The notes below the pieces were generated by a model. The model saw only the letters and a list, made by a program, of their open reading frames with translations, ran no database searches and had not been told where the DNA came from. This document shows positions 26,281 to 34,056 of a stretch of 64,000 nucleotides of DNA, in pieces. Position 1 is the stretch's first letter, and every line of letters starts with the position of its first letter. Origin of the DNA: an actinobacterium SCGC AAA044-N04 (GTDB lineage: Bacteria > Actinomycetota > Actinomycetes > Nanopelagicales > Nanopelagicaceae); NCBI GenBank assembly GCA_000378885.1, contig KB900456.1:54446-118445 (forward strand), given 5' to 3'. Both the position numbers and the translations under genes were made by a program.

Positions 26281-27875
26281 GCTGACACCTTTGGTTGAGT
26301 AAATAATGAGAGATCCGTTACCTTTAAATCGGAAGCAACTTTCAATTCGATGCTTGCGCGATCTAAAACATCTCTTTGAAAGTCGACACCCGGAGCAACT
26401 TCAACAACAGTCAAACCTTCTTTGCGAAGCTCTATTACACATCGCTCAGTAACGTAGAAAACTTTTTGACCGTTTTTCAGGGCTCGTTGTCCGCTAAAAG
26501 TTATTTGTGAAACTGCAGGGACAAATTTCGCAATCGAGCCATCGCTAATGATATTTAAACCGCTTTCGGAAAGTTCGATCTCCTTTTTGCCTGCAGTGAA
26601 ATAACCACTAAAGACGATAATTGGGGCGCTTGAGGTGATGTCAGCAAAGCCGCCGACACCTGCAGTTACATGTGTTCGCCCAGGAAGATCAGAAACATTT
26701 ACATTTCCCTTTTCATCAACCTCGAGGAAAGACAACATCGCAGCATTGAATCCTCCACCTTGCAGCAAAGTAAATTGGTCTACGCTTTGCATGAGCGCAT
26801 CAGCGTTGTGGGCGCAGCCGAAGCCAAAACCTGTGACCGGAGTGCCTCCGACAGCTCCTTGCTCAATTACCCAAGTTACTTCAACGCGGCGCTCATCCTC
26901 AGATAGAGCTCGAGGTACAAGGGCAGAAATGCCAAATCCAAGATTTACGATCCAGCCATCATTTAAGAAAGCTGCTGCACGACGTGCAATTACCGTTTCA
27001 AGCGAGTAATCCAGTTGAGATAACTCCTCGCTCGGATTGAACTCTTCGCCAGATAAAGCAGGATCGTATGGCGTCATTGTGGTTTGCCATTGATCTGGAT
27101 CAATAACTATTGCATCTACCAACATTCCAGGTACGCGCACGCTCTTTGGATCTAATTGTCCATACTCAACAACTCGCTTAACCTGTGCAATTACAATTCC
27201 GCCACGATTATGTGTTGCATATGCTTGATCTAGCGCACCAAGTGGCGAACCTTCGTGTTCGTAAGTGATGTTCCCATGTTCATCTGCAGTTGTACCGCGG
27301 ATGATTGCAATATCAGGCTGAACAGATGGGTAAAAAATCCACTCTTCACCTTTGAAATTTTCAATTGAAATTAAGTCTTTCGGAGTTCGCTTGTTTAATG
27401 CTCCACCTGAAATACGGGGGTCGATGAAGGTGTCTAAGCCAACCTTGCTAAAGACGCCGGGCTGACGGGATGCACTTGCGCGGTGCATTTGGAAAATAAC
27501 TCCTGAAGGAAGATTCCATGCATCAATTTCTTCGGCAGCAATCAATTGTCGTACGAGTGGAGGTTCAAATGAAGATGGACCACTTGGGTATGAGCCAGCA
27601 ATAATTTGCTTTAACAAGCCCTTCTTGGAGATATGGTCAATACCTTTAACGCCGTACATATCTCCCGCTGCAATTGGACTAATTGCAGAGATATTTTTTG
27701 GGTGCTGCTCTTTCTCAAAGCGTTCGCCAATTGCCTTCAACACAAAATCAGGGCATCCGAGAGCTGATGAAGATGAAATCGTTATTGTTGCATTATCAGG
27801 AATTAAAGCGGCAGCCTCAGGCCCAGTCATTACTGGAACTTTCTTACCTCTTCGGTTAGGAATTTGTTGGTTCAC
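26277..27875 (-). CDS. Acyl-CoA:acetate/3-ketoacid CoA-transferase (YdiF type)
   Basis: A 532-residue fused alpha-beta class I CoA-transferase. The N-terminal half has VMTGPEAAALIPDNATITISSSSALGCPDFVLKAIGERF. The catalytic Glu lies in WVIEQGAVGG (the EXGXXG motif). The C-terminal half includes QGGGFNAAMLSFLEVDEKGNVNVSDLPG. It moves CoA onto a carboxylic acid, here perhaps the acid made by the aldehyde dehydrogenase. It overlaps both neighbours by four bases. Confidence 0.92.
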   Translation of the reverse strand: MNQQIPNRRGKKVPVMTGPEAAALIPDNATITISSSSALGCPDFVLKAIGERFEKEQHPKNISAISPIAAGDMYGVKGIDHISKKGLLKQIIAGSYPSGPSSFEPPLVRQLIAAEEIDAWNLPSGVIFQMHRASASRQPGVFSKVGLDTFIDPRISGGALNKRTPKDLISIENFKGEEWIFYPSVQPDIAIIRGTTADEHGNITYEHEGSPLGALDQAYATHNRGGIVIAQVKRVVEYGQLDPKSVRVPGMLVDAIVIDPDQWQTTMTPYDPALSGEEFNPSEELSQLDYSLETVIARRAAAFLNDGWIVNLGFGISALVPRALSEDERRVEVTWVIEQGAVGGTPVTGFGFGCAHNADALMQSVDQFTLLQGGGFNAAMLSFLEVDEKGNVNVSDLPGRTHVTAGVGGFADITSSAPIIVFSGYFTAGKKEIELSESGLNIISDGSIAKFVPAVSQITFSGQRALKNGQKVFYVTERCVIELRKEGLTVVEVAPGVDFQRDVLDRASIELKVASDLKVTDLSLFTQPKVSA

Positions 27876-28885
27876 AAACTTGCCCCTTTTAGGATCTCTT
27901 CAATATTCACAGTTCGCTTACTCTTCGCAGATTCGAGTACGGCAAGTGCGCCAGCCAGAGATGCGATTCCATCTTCAGCAGTTGCTGCTGGTTCTTCTGT
28001 GCCATTTACGGCACCTACAAACTTTTGTAGACCCCAAATATAAAGATTTCCACGATCTCCTACATCAACGATTTCTTCTCCTGCTGATGTTTTTAGAACT
28101 ACTTCTCCAACAGGGTCTTGGGTCATGACTCCAGTTGCACGAATAGAACCCAGTGAGCCATTAATTTCTACTGAAGTTGTACCGTAAGGAACCATAAATG
28201 ATTCATGGCTTGAGACTAAAACTCCATTGTCCATACGGAATATGCACATGGCGCTGTCTTCAACCCCATTTGTACCAAGACCTTGTGTAGAAGTCAGCGC
28301 AGTTACTTCTGAAATATCGGCAGCTAGTGCTGCTCTGATCGTGTCAACATCATGGACAGCAATGTCGAGTACAACACCCGCACCTTTTTCTGCGGAATCA
28401 AGTCTCCAACCTCGTAAACGCTCCGGTAGAGAAACAGCGTGGTTCACTCGAGCCGAAAAGATCGTACCTAGCTTTCCACTAGTTACTAATTCACGAATCT
28501 TGCGATGTGTAGCAGAGCATCGAAGATGATGATTAGTTGCAAAAACAACCTTTGCCTCTTTAGCGGCGTTTACCATTTCTAAAGCATCTGAAAGCTTGAT
28601 AGCGATGGGCTTTTCACACAGTATGTGTTTACCTGCTTTTGCCGCAGCAATAGCCTGCTCTTTATGCAAATCATTTGTTGTACTAATGTAAACAGCATCG
28701 ACATCCCATGAAACTGCAGTTTCAAGATTGTCGGTATGAAGTTTGAGTCCGTTTTTGGTTGCATACTCCTGAGCTCGCGCAGCATTAGAGCTCATTACTC
28801 CCACAACTTCGTGACCTAATTCTCGCATTGCAGGAATCATTCGAGTTGCAGCGATATCACTTGCGCCGATTAATGCCCATTTCAT
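27872..28885 (-). CDS. Gfo/Idh/MocA family NAD(P)-dependent oxidoreductase
   Basis: A 337-residue sugar oxidoreductase. The Rossmann start MKWALIGASDIAATRMIPAM, the conserved CEKPIA motif with the catalytic-type Lys, and GAGVVLDIAVHDVDTI with the His of the active site are all visible. The sequence is like 1,5-anhydrofructose or xylose dehydrogenase-type members. In this operon it could reduce the 4-deoxy-5-keto-uronate released by GH88, or oxidise or reduce a ring-oxidised sugar. The substrate is not deducible. It overlaps lacI and the CoA-transferase by four bases each. Confidence 0.9.
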   Translation of the reverse strand: MKWALIGASDIAATRMIPAMRELGHEVVGVMSSNAARAQEYATKNGLKLHTDNLETAVSWDVDAVYISTTNDLHKEQAIAAAKAGKHILCEKPIAIKLSDALEMVNAAKEAKVVFATNHHLRCSATHRKIRELVTSGKLGTIFSARVNHAVSLPERLRGWRLDSAEKGAGVVLDIAVHDVDTIRAALAADISEVTALTSTQGLGTNGVEDSAMCIFRMDNGVLVSSHESFMVPYGTTSVEINGSLGSIRATGVMTQDPVGEVVLKTSAGEEIVDVGDRGNLYIWGLQKFVGAVNGTEEPAATAEDGIASLAGALAVLESAKSKRTVNIEEILKGASL

Positions 28886-29913
28886 TTGATTTTCTCCTTA
28901 TTAGTATCGCAACCGCAACTTTGTCGAATTACAAGTTCATTTTCTAAAATTATGTTTTTCAACTTTGAATCATCATGTTGAATGATTGAAAGTAAAGTTT
29001 GCCCTGCGGTGTATCCGATACCCATTGGATCCGTGTGAATCGTTGTGAGCGCTGGCCTCACATATTGGGCGAGTTCCACATCATCAATTCCAATAATCGG
29101 TACTTCTTTACCGACAACAATTCCCGCTTCATTAAATGCGGCGATCGCGCCTGATGCAACAATGTCGTTATAAGCAAGTATTCCTACACCTTTAAGACCG
29201 CGTTTCATGAGTATTTGCGCAGCGTCATAACCAGCTTTTCTCGTAGATAGCTCACCAACAGACGAGAGCTTCTCTACAGAAATTCCGTTTTCGACAAATG
29301 ACTTACGAATTCCTTCAAGCCGTTCACCATGTGCAGAACTTCCAATGCGACCACCAATTAAGACAATTCTCGAGCAACCATGAAATAACAAATGATCTAC
29401 AGCGACTTTTGCACCATAAATAGTGTCGCTGCCGATATAAGGAATTTTTACGCCATTGACTTTACGATTCAAAAACACAGTTGGAGCCTTTGTATTTACA
29501 AGTCTCCCAACATGCCTGGCCTCTGTTCCATACGCGGGGACAATGATCAATCCATCTACGCGTGATTCAAGCATTGACACAATGAGTCGTTCTTGTGTAA
29601 CCAGGTCATCTGAGTGCTGCCCTAGTAAGACAGACTTTCCTTCTATTCCAAAAACCTTTTCAAGTCCAAGTGTTACTTCTGCGAAAAAAGGGTTACCTAC
29701 ACTGCTAATAATCACGCCAACTGTTCCAGAGGTTTGACTCCGCAGGCTTGCTGCAGCTCTGTTGTAGATATAGCCAAGTTTCTCGGCAGAAGCTTTAACT
29801 TTTTGACGAGTAGCGTCAGCGACCAAAGGGCTTTCCTGCAAAACTAGCGACACGGTCGAGCGGGACACGCCTGCATGCTGGGCGATGTCCTTCAAATTGA
29901 CCTTGCCGCTCAT
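28882..29913 (-). CDS. LacI family transcriptional repressor (local regulator)
   Basis: A 343-residue LacI/GalR regulator. The helix-turn-helix and hinge read VNLKDIAQHAGVSRSTVSLVLQ and then RSQTSGTVGVIISSVGNPFFAEV. The periplasmic-binding-like domain ends with IGIDDVELAQYVRPALTTIHTDPMGIGYTAGQ. It is the first gene of the minus-strand operon and so is probably autoregulated. AAGGAGG lies three bases from its ATG. Two matching palindromes between it and the divergent transporter (29936 and 30142) are the likely operators. The C-terminus has a CGC pair (QSCGCDTN), which is unusual and unexplained. Confidence 0.92.
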   Translation of the reverse strand: MSGKVNLKDIAQHAGVSRSTVSLVLQESPLVADATRQKVKASAEKLGYIYNRAAASLRSQTSGTVGVIISSVGNPFFAEVTLGLEKVFGIEGKSVLLGQHSDDLVTQERLIVSMLESRVDGLIIVPAYGTEARHVGRLVNTKAPTVFLNRKVNGVKIPYIGSDTIYGAKVAVDHLLFHGCSRIVLIGGRIGSSAHGERLEGIRKSFVENGISVEKLSSVGELSTRKAGYDAAQILMKRGLKGVGILAYNDIVASGAIAAFNEAGIVVGKEVPIIGIDDVELAQYVRPALTTIHTDPMGIGYTAGQTLLSIIQHDDSKLKNIILENELVIRQSCGCDTNKEKIK

Positions 29914-29935
29914 GAGCCTCCTTGGCTGTTGCCCT

Positions 29936-29951
29936 TTTAGATCGATCCAAA
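29936..29951. promoter_or_regulatory. LacI-type operator candidate O1
   Basis: TTTAGATCGATCCAAA is a 16-base palindrome with one mismatched pair and a central CG, the shape of LacI/GalR operators. It abuts a minus-strand -10-like TATAAA at 29952-29957, so a bound repressor would cover the start of the lacI operon transcript. It matches the second site at 30142 in all but two positions. Confidence 0.65.
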
Positions 29952-30141
29952 TTTATAAGCGTAACTAACCATAAATCCGCCAAAAAAACTAGCCTTCAGT
30001 TCAAGAACTTCATTTGAGGGAGGTTTTGCTCAGTTTGAAGAGGCTACGATTTGAGCGTAATTCATCTATAACGATTAGATAAATATTGGAGATTTCCTTG
30101 TTTTATTGCAAAACCTTGTGATTAAGTACGCACGCAGATCA

Positions 30142-30157
30142 TTTGGATCGTTCCAAA
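30142..30157. promoter_or_regulatory. LacI-type operator candidate O2
   Basis: TTTGGATCGTTCCAAA is a 16-base palindrome with one mismatched pair. Together with O1 it gives the consensus TTTGGATCGATCCAAA. It lies 131 bases before the binding-protein start codon, where it could control the divergent transporter promoter. The 206-base centre-to-centre spacing from O1 could allow looping, which is inference. Confidence 0.65.
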
Positions 30158-30195
30158 AGATCTACGACTTTCTTTCACATACTCCGGAAGAAGGG

Positions 30196-30217
30196 GTCCT
30201 CACACGAGTGTGAGGAC
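30196..30217. repeat. Perfect 22-base inverted repeat in transporter leader
   Basis: GTCCTCACAC-GA-GTGTGAGGAC has ten matched base pairs with only two central bases. As RNA it would form a nine-base stem with a CGAG tetraloop. No U-run follows, so it is not a simple terminator. It lies about 70 bases ahead of the binding-protein gene. Confidence 0.8.
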
Positions 30218-30288
30218 ATGGCTGGACCAATGCGAAAGCAATGGCTCTCAACCTTTGGAGTTCACCCGTAGATAAAAAGGAGAGCTAG

Positions 30289-31557
30289 ATGCTCAGCAAG
30301 AAGAAGATCATTGCTTCTGTTGCAATCATGTCAGCAGCTGTGCTTGGTGTTTCACAAGCAACTGTTGCACAAGCTGCAGGAGTTACAGGAAAGGTTGAAG
30401 TCTTCTCATGGTGGACTTCAGGATCTGAAAGCGCTGCACTAAATGCAATTTTGTCAGCCTTGAAGAAGTCAAACCCAGGAATTGAAATCATCAATGCTGC
30501 TGTTGCAGGTGGCGCTGGTACAAACGCAAAGCAGGTTCTTGCAACTCGCCTAGCAGCTGGTGATACACCAGAGACATGGCAGACACACCCAGGTGGAGAA
30601 CTTAAGGGTTACGTAGATCAGGCAAGTGTTTTGGATCTAACAGCTCTCTACAAGTCAGAAGGCTGGAATAATGTTGTACCTAAGGGACTTGTCGACAGCA
30701 TGACATACAACGGAAAGACATACTCAGTTCTTACTGGTATTCACCGTGCAAATGCTGTTTGGACAAACAAGGCTGCGCTTCGAAAGGCTGGCGTATCATT
30801 TGGTGAATCAGTTACATTCGCACAACTAGAAGCAGCTGCTAAGAAGCTTAAGGCTGCAGGAATTGCTCCTCTTTGCCTTGGAGACAAGGACATCTGGACA
30901 GCAGCTCAGTTGCTAGAAGAAACTCTTGTTGGCGAACTTGGCGCAGCAACATTCAATAATCTTGCAGCTGGTAAGGCAAGCTGGACAGATGCAAAGGTTG
31001 TAACTGCAGTTAACCACTTCAACACAATGTTGACTTGGGCAAACTCAGATCACAAGGCACTTGACTGGACAGGTGCAGTTGCTGCACTTGCAAAGGGAAC
31101 ATGTGCAATGAACGTTATGGGTGACTGGGCTTACGGCGAACTCATCGTGAAGCAGCAGAAGAAGGACAACATCGACTTCGGCTACACAGTTATCGGTGAT
31201 CCAAAGACATTCGTAACAGTTGGCGATTCATTCGTTATCGGTGCGAAGTCAAAGAATGCAGCAGCTGGTGAGGCATTTGCTAAGGCTGTTATGGATCCAA
31301 AGGTCCAGATCGCATTCAACAAGTTAAAGGGATCAGCTCCATACCGTACAGATGTCAGCACAGCATCACTTGGTGCATACCAACGTGCAGCTGCTAAGAC
31401 ACTTGCAACAGGTACTTTGGTTGCTTCTCTAGTTCACGGACAGCAGCTTGTAGCGGCTTCTGTAGGACAGGCTTTCTCAGATGGTGTAACAGTTCTTCAA
31501 GCTAACAAGGACGCTGCAGCATTTGGCAAGGCAATGAACGCAGCAACAAAGGGATAA
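30289..31557 (+). CDS. Carbohydrate ABC transporter substrate-binding protein (family 1)
   Basis: A 422-residue extracytoplasmic binding protein of the maltose/multiple-sugar type (VEVFSWWTSGSESAALNAIL, GDTPETWQTHPGGEL, AMNVMGDWAYGEL, KGSAPYRTDV). The N-terminus is a standard signal peptide with likely cleavage at AQAAG near residue 30-31. There is no lipobox cysteine, unlike the xylose-type binding protein at 37346, so the mature protein would not be lipid-anchored. The codon choice (many GCA, ACA, AAG) looks like a highly expressed gene. It is divergent from the LacI-led operon and probably induced with it. The ligand is presumably a uronate-containing oligosaccharide or conjugate (inference). 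Confidence 0.93.
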   Translation: MLSKKKIIASVAIMSAAVLGVSQATVAQAAGVTGKVEVFSWWTSGSESAALNAILSALKKSNPGIEIINAAVAGGAGTNAKQVLATRLAAGDTPETWQTHPGGELKGYVDQASVLDLTALYKSEGWNNVVPKGLVDSMTYNGKTYSVLTGIHRANAVWTNKAALRKAGVSFGESVTFAQLEAAAKKLKAAGIAPLCLGDKDIWTAAQLLEETLVGELGAATFNNLAAGKASWTDAKVVTAVNHFNTMLTWANSDHKALDWTGAVAALAKGTCAMNVMGDWAYGELIVKQQKKDNIDFGYTVIGDPKTFVTVGDSFVIGAKSKNAAAGEAFAKAVMDPKVQIAFNKLKGSAPYRTDVSTASLGAYQRAAAKTLATGTLVASLVHGQQLVAASVGQAFSDGVTVLQANKDAAAFGKAMNAATKG

Positions 31558-31571
31558 TCACTAAGTAAGAA

Positions 31572-31608
31572 GGATGTTGCGGGCTTAACATTTTGGCCCG
31601 CAACATCC
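31572..31608 (+). terminator. Strong hairpin between binding-protein and permease genes (attenuator)
   Basis: A perfect 13-base stem GGATGTTGCGGGC...GCCCGCAACATCC with an 11-base loop, followed by TCTTTC rather than a full U-run. It sits in the 84-base gap before the first permease. Such hairpins commonly protect or terminate the binding-protein message and make it more abundant than the permeases. Confidence 0.75.
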
Positions 31609-31641
31609 TCTTTCAATTCAACTTTGATAATAGGAGTAAAA

Positions 31642-32646
31642 GTGGCAACAATTAATAAACGTCGCAAGTTCAGGTTTAAACCTGCAACTGTTGCCCTGCT
31701 TCCAAGTTTTATTCTAGTTTTTATATTTGTTTATATTTTTATTGCATACACGATTCGAATCTCTTTCTCAAAAAATTGGATGCCCGGCCTCCAAGATTTC
31801 TCATTGCCCGAAAAGTGGTACGGCACATATCAAGAATTATTTACGAATTTTAGATTCCAAGCAGACATTAGAAACACAATAATTTTTACAATTTTATTCT
31901 TAGCTATTTCAGTTGTCGCAGGATTATTTTTGGCGATCGCTGTGAGCAATATGAGTAAATCTAAAGTCTTTTTCAGAAATCTTTTTATCATGCCTTATGC
32001 GGTTTCGTTTATCGTGACTGGTGTAATTTGGCGTTGGATTTTCAATCCAGTATCTGGCGTAAATTTACTTTTTAAATACACAGGCGTAAGTGGTTTGTAT
32101 GAAAAAGCATTTGGATCACCACTAGAGCCAGATTGGATGACATCACCAACGGTTTGGGGAAATGTAAATGGCTTACTTGAGAAATTAATTCCTGGGGGAG
32201 ATGTTTTACAAGCTCAAATGGGTATTCCTGTGGCGCTTTTACCAGTGATTTTTGCTGCTTCTTGGCAGCTCTGTGGTTTTGCCATGGCGATGTTCTTAGC
32301 TGGCCTTTCAGCAATCCCTCATGAACTTCGAGAAGCAGCTGCCATCGACCGTGCAAGCGGATTCCGCTATTACCGATCCATTGCGATCCCATCATTGATT
32401 CCGATGGCTGTTACATGTGCTGTTATCTTGACTTCGACATCGCTCAAAATATTCGACCTAATTTATGCAATGTCAGGAAGTGGCATCGGCTTCTCAACTG
32501 ACATGCCCGGTATTTACGTCTATGAGAGCATGTACAAAGCACTTCGTTACCCGCTAGGCGCCGCCGCTTCAATAGTTATGTTGGTACTTGTCTGTGTGGT
32601 CGTACTGCCTTACCTACTTCGATTCAACAAGGGGACTGAAGAATGA
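31642..32646 (+). CDS. Sugar ABC transporter permease (MalF/UgpA type)
   Basis: A 334-residue inner-membrane permease with about six hydrophobic helices. The EAA loop that contacts the ATPase reads EAAAIDRASGFRYYRSIAIPSLIP. I set the start at the GTG at 31642 (MATINKRRKFRF), with AGGAG five bases upstream. A TTG at 31624 is in frame but would lie before that ribosome site. The stop overlaps the next permease as ATGA. No ATPase gene is linked, so a shared MsmK/UgpC-type ATPase elsewhere is expected. Confidence 0.92.
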   Translation: MATINKRRKFRFKPATVALLPSFILVFIFVYIFIAYTIRISFSKNWMPGLQDFSLPEKWYGTYQELFTNFRFQADIRNTIIFTILFLAISVVAGLFLAIAVSNMSKSKVFFRNLFIMPYAVSFIVTGVIWRWIFNPVSGVNLLFKYTGVSGLYEKAFGSPLEPDWMTSPTVWGNVNGLLEKLIPGGDVLQAQMGIPVALLPVIFAASWQLCGFAMAMFLAGLSAIPHELREAAAIDRASGFRYYRSIAIPSLIPMAVTCAVILTSTSLKIFDLIYAMSGSGIGFSTDMPGIYVYESMYKALRYPLGAAASIVMLVLVCVVVLPYLLRFNKGTEE

Positions 32647-33488
32647 GCTCACAAGCACCAAGCATCGTCGGCTCGAGCCGTATATCTCGTCGGGTGCAAT
32701 TCATTTTGCTCTGTCTTTTCATTCCGCTCTTTACAATCCCTTTTTACGTAGTTCTAAGCGCATCTTTTAAGTCCAGCGCAGGTGCAGACGTATCTACAAT
32801 GTGGAAGCTCCCTGAACAATGGACAACTAGTGGCATGAGCATGGCTTGGAATTCGCTGAAAGGTAATTTTAGTAATTCGCTCTTGATGACAATTCCAGCG
32901 GTAATTATTTCATCGCTAATCGGCTCTTTGAACGGCTTTATTCTCTCAAAATACAAATTCAAGTTCAGCAACATTATGTTCACTTTGATGCTAGTTGGAA
33001 TGTTTATTCCATATCAAACTATTTTGATTCCAATGGTTCGTTTTTTACAGTACATACATCTTTATGGAACTTTGCCTGGATTAGCACTTGTGCATATTGT
33101 TTATGGCATCCCAATCACAAGTCTTATGTTTAGAAACTTCTATGTCTCAATTCCCAAAGCTATCGTTGAAGCTGCGTCAATTGACGGTGCGGGCCTTCTA
33201 AAGACCTTTGTGAGAATCATTATCCCGCTTTCAATTCCAGGCTTTGTTGTAGCTGGTTTATTCCAGTTCACAAATATTTGGAACGACTTCCTTTTCGGCA
33301 TTGTTGCGATCCCGAATCCGACAATGCAGCCTGTGACCGCGGCTTTAAACAACTTAGCTGGAACTCAAACTGTTGACTGGAACGTACTAATGGCTGGTTC
33401 ATTGATTGCCGCTCTTCCAACGGCGTTAATTTACCTTTTGCTTGGTCGCTATTACATTCAAGGATTGACGGCCGGATCTGTTAAGTAA
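32643..33488 (+). CDS. Sugar ABC transporter permease (MalG/UgpE type)
   Basis: A 281-residue permease partner of the preceding gene, with six hydrophobic helices and the EAA loop EAASIDGAGLLKTFVRIIIPLSIPG. The C-terminus LLGRYYIQGLTAGSVK is characteristic of MalG-type subunits. It overlaps the upstream permease by four bases and ends eight bases from the convergent helix-hairpin-helix gene. Confidence 0.93.
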   Translation: MSSQAPSIVGSSRISRRVQFILLCLFIPLFTIPFYVVLSASFKSSAGADVSTMWKLPEQWTTSGMSMAWNSLKGNFSNSLLMTIPAVIISSLIGSLNGFILSKYKFKFSNIMFTLMLVGMFIPYQTILIPMVRFLQYIHLYGTLPGLALVHIVYGIPITSLMFRNFYVSIPKAIVEAASIDGAGLLKTFVRIIIPLSIPGFVVAGLFQFTNIWNDFLFGIVAIPNPTMQPVTAALNNLAGTQTVDWNVLMAGSLIAALPTALIYLLLGRYYIQGLTAGSVK

Positions 33489-33496
33489 AAGAAGTT

Positions 33497-33832
33497 TTAC
33501 TTTCTAAAAGAAAGATCGGCTTTTTTCATTTCGTTAATCAAAATTCGAATTGCATTTGGCCCCATGCCGTGAAGCTCTTTCACCGCAGCCAATGAAGTCT
33601 TTCGAAGATCTGAAAGATTGAACAATCCATCATCGATTAATGCACGTCGTGCAGGAGCTGCTAAACCAATTTTGAGCCACGCTTGATCAACTGAGGCGTA
33701 GTATTCCAAATCAACTTCGCCATAAGTTACCGAGCAAATATTTCTAGTTCTTTTTTCCTCGCGTCTTGCAGAAGCAGCGCGCTTAATTGCTGCGGCTTCC
33801 ATTTTGATTTTGGCTGCCGATTTTTTCGCCAT
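33497..33832 (-). CDS. Helix-hairpin-helix protein resembling RNA polymerase alpha C-terminal domain
   Basis: A 111-residue protein. The N-terminus is basic (MAKKSAAKIKMEAAAIKR). The C-terminal 60 residues (GLAAPARRALIDDGLFNLSDLRKTSLAAVKELHGMGPNAIRILINEMKK) follow the pattern of alpha-CTD and related HhH folds that bind DNA, with the hairpin HGMGPNA. The protein is far too short to be RpoA, so it is a stand-alone HhH protein of unknown role, found in several actinobacteria. No Shine-Dalgarno is apparent before the ATG, and it may be leaderless. Confidence 0.7.
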   Translation of the reverse strand: MAKKSAAKIKMEAAAIKRAASARREEKRTRNICSVTYGEVDLEYYASVDQAWLKIGLAAPARRALIDDGLFNLSDLRKTSLAAVKELHGMGPNAIRILINEMKKADLSFRK

Positions 33833-33864
33833 AGTTAAATTCTAATCTTCTTGAAGATTCAGTG

Positions 33865-33945
33865 TGCGGGAGGCGGGACTTGAACCCGCACGTCCGAAGA
33901 CACAGGTTCCTAAGACCTGCGTGTCTGCCATTTCACCACTCCCGC
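33865..33945 (-). tRNA. tRNA-Leu, anticodon UAG
   Basis: The minus strand gives acceptor GCGGGAG pairing CTCCCGC with discriminator A, a D-arm TGGTGAAATGGCAGA, an anticodon stem CAGGT/ACCTG around the loop CTTAGGA (anticodon TAG, 33910-33912), a long class-II variable arm TGTCTTCGGACGT, and a T-arm GCGGG-TTCAAGT-CCCGC. The class-II arm and A73 fit leucine. The 3' CCA is not encoded. It is read opposite to xylA, 111 bases from its start. Confidence 0.96.
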
Positions 33946-34056
33946 TAACCCAGATGAAAAACCTTGCGGCTTCATATGGATAGGGGACAAGATTAGAGGT
34001 AAGTTAGCGATGTACCAAAACGAGCCTCTTCTCACCGACTAAAAGGATCTAGCGCC

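Larger units (their letters stand above)
29914..30288. other. Divergent regulatory region between LacI operon and ABC transporter
   Basis: A 375-base gene-free stretch. It holds a minus-strand -10-like TATAAA (29952-29957), two operator-like palindromes (29936-29951 and 30142-30157), a perfect 22-base inverted repeat (30196-30217) and a Shine-Dalgarno AAGGAGAG directly before the transporter ATG at 30289. A 17-codon frame from ATG 30218 to TAG 30271 follows the inverted repeat but has a badly spaced ribosome site. No other gene is apparent. Confidence 0.6.

Noticed and set aside
30196-30217. The inverted repeat as an intrinsic terminator
   Set aside because: No U-run follows on either strand and no gene ends just upstream.
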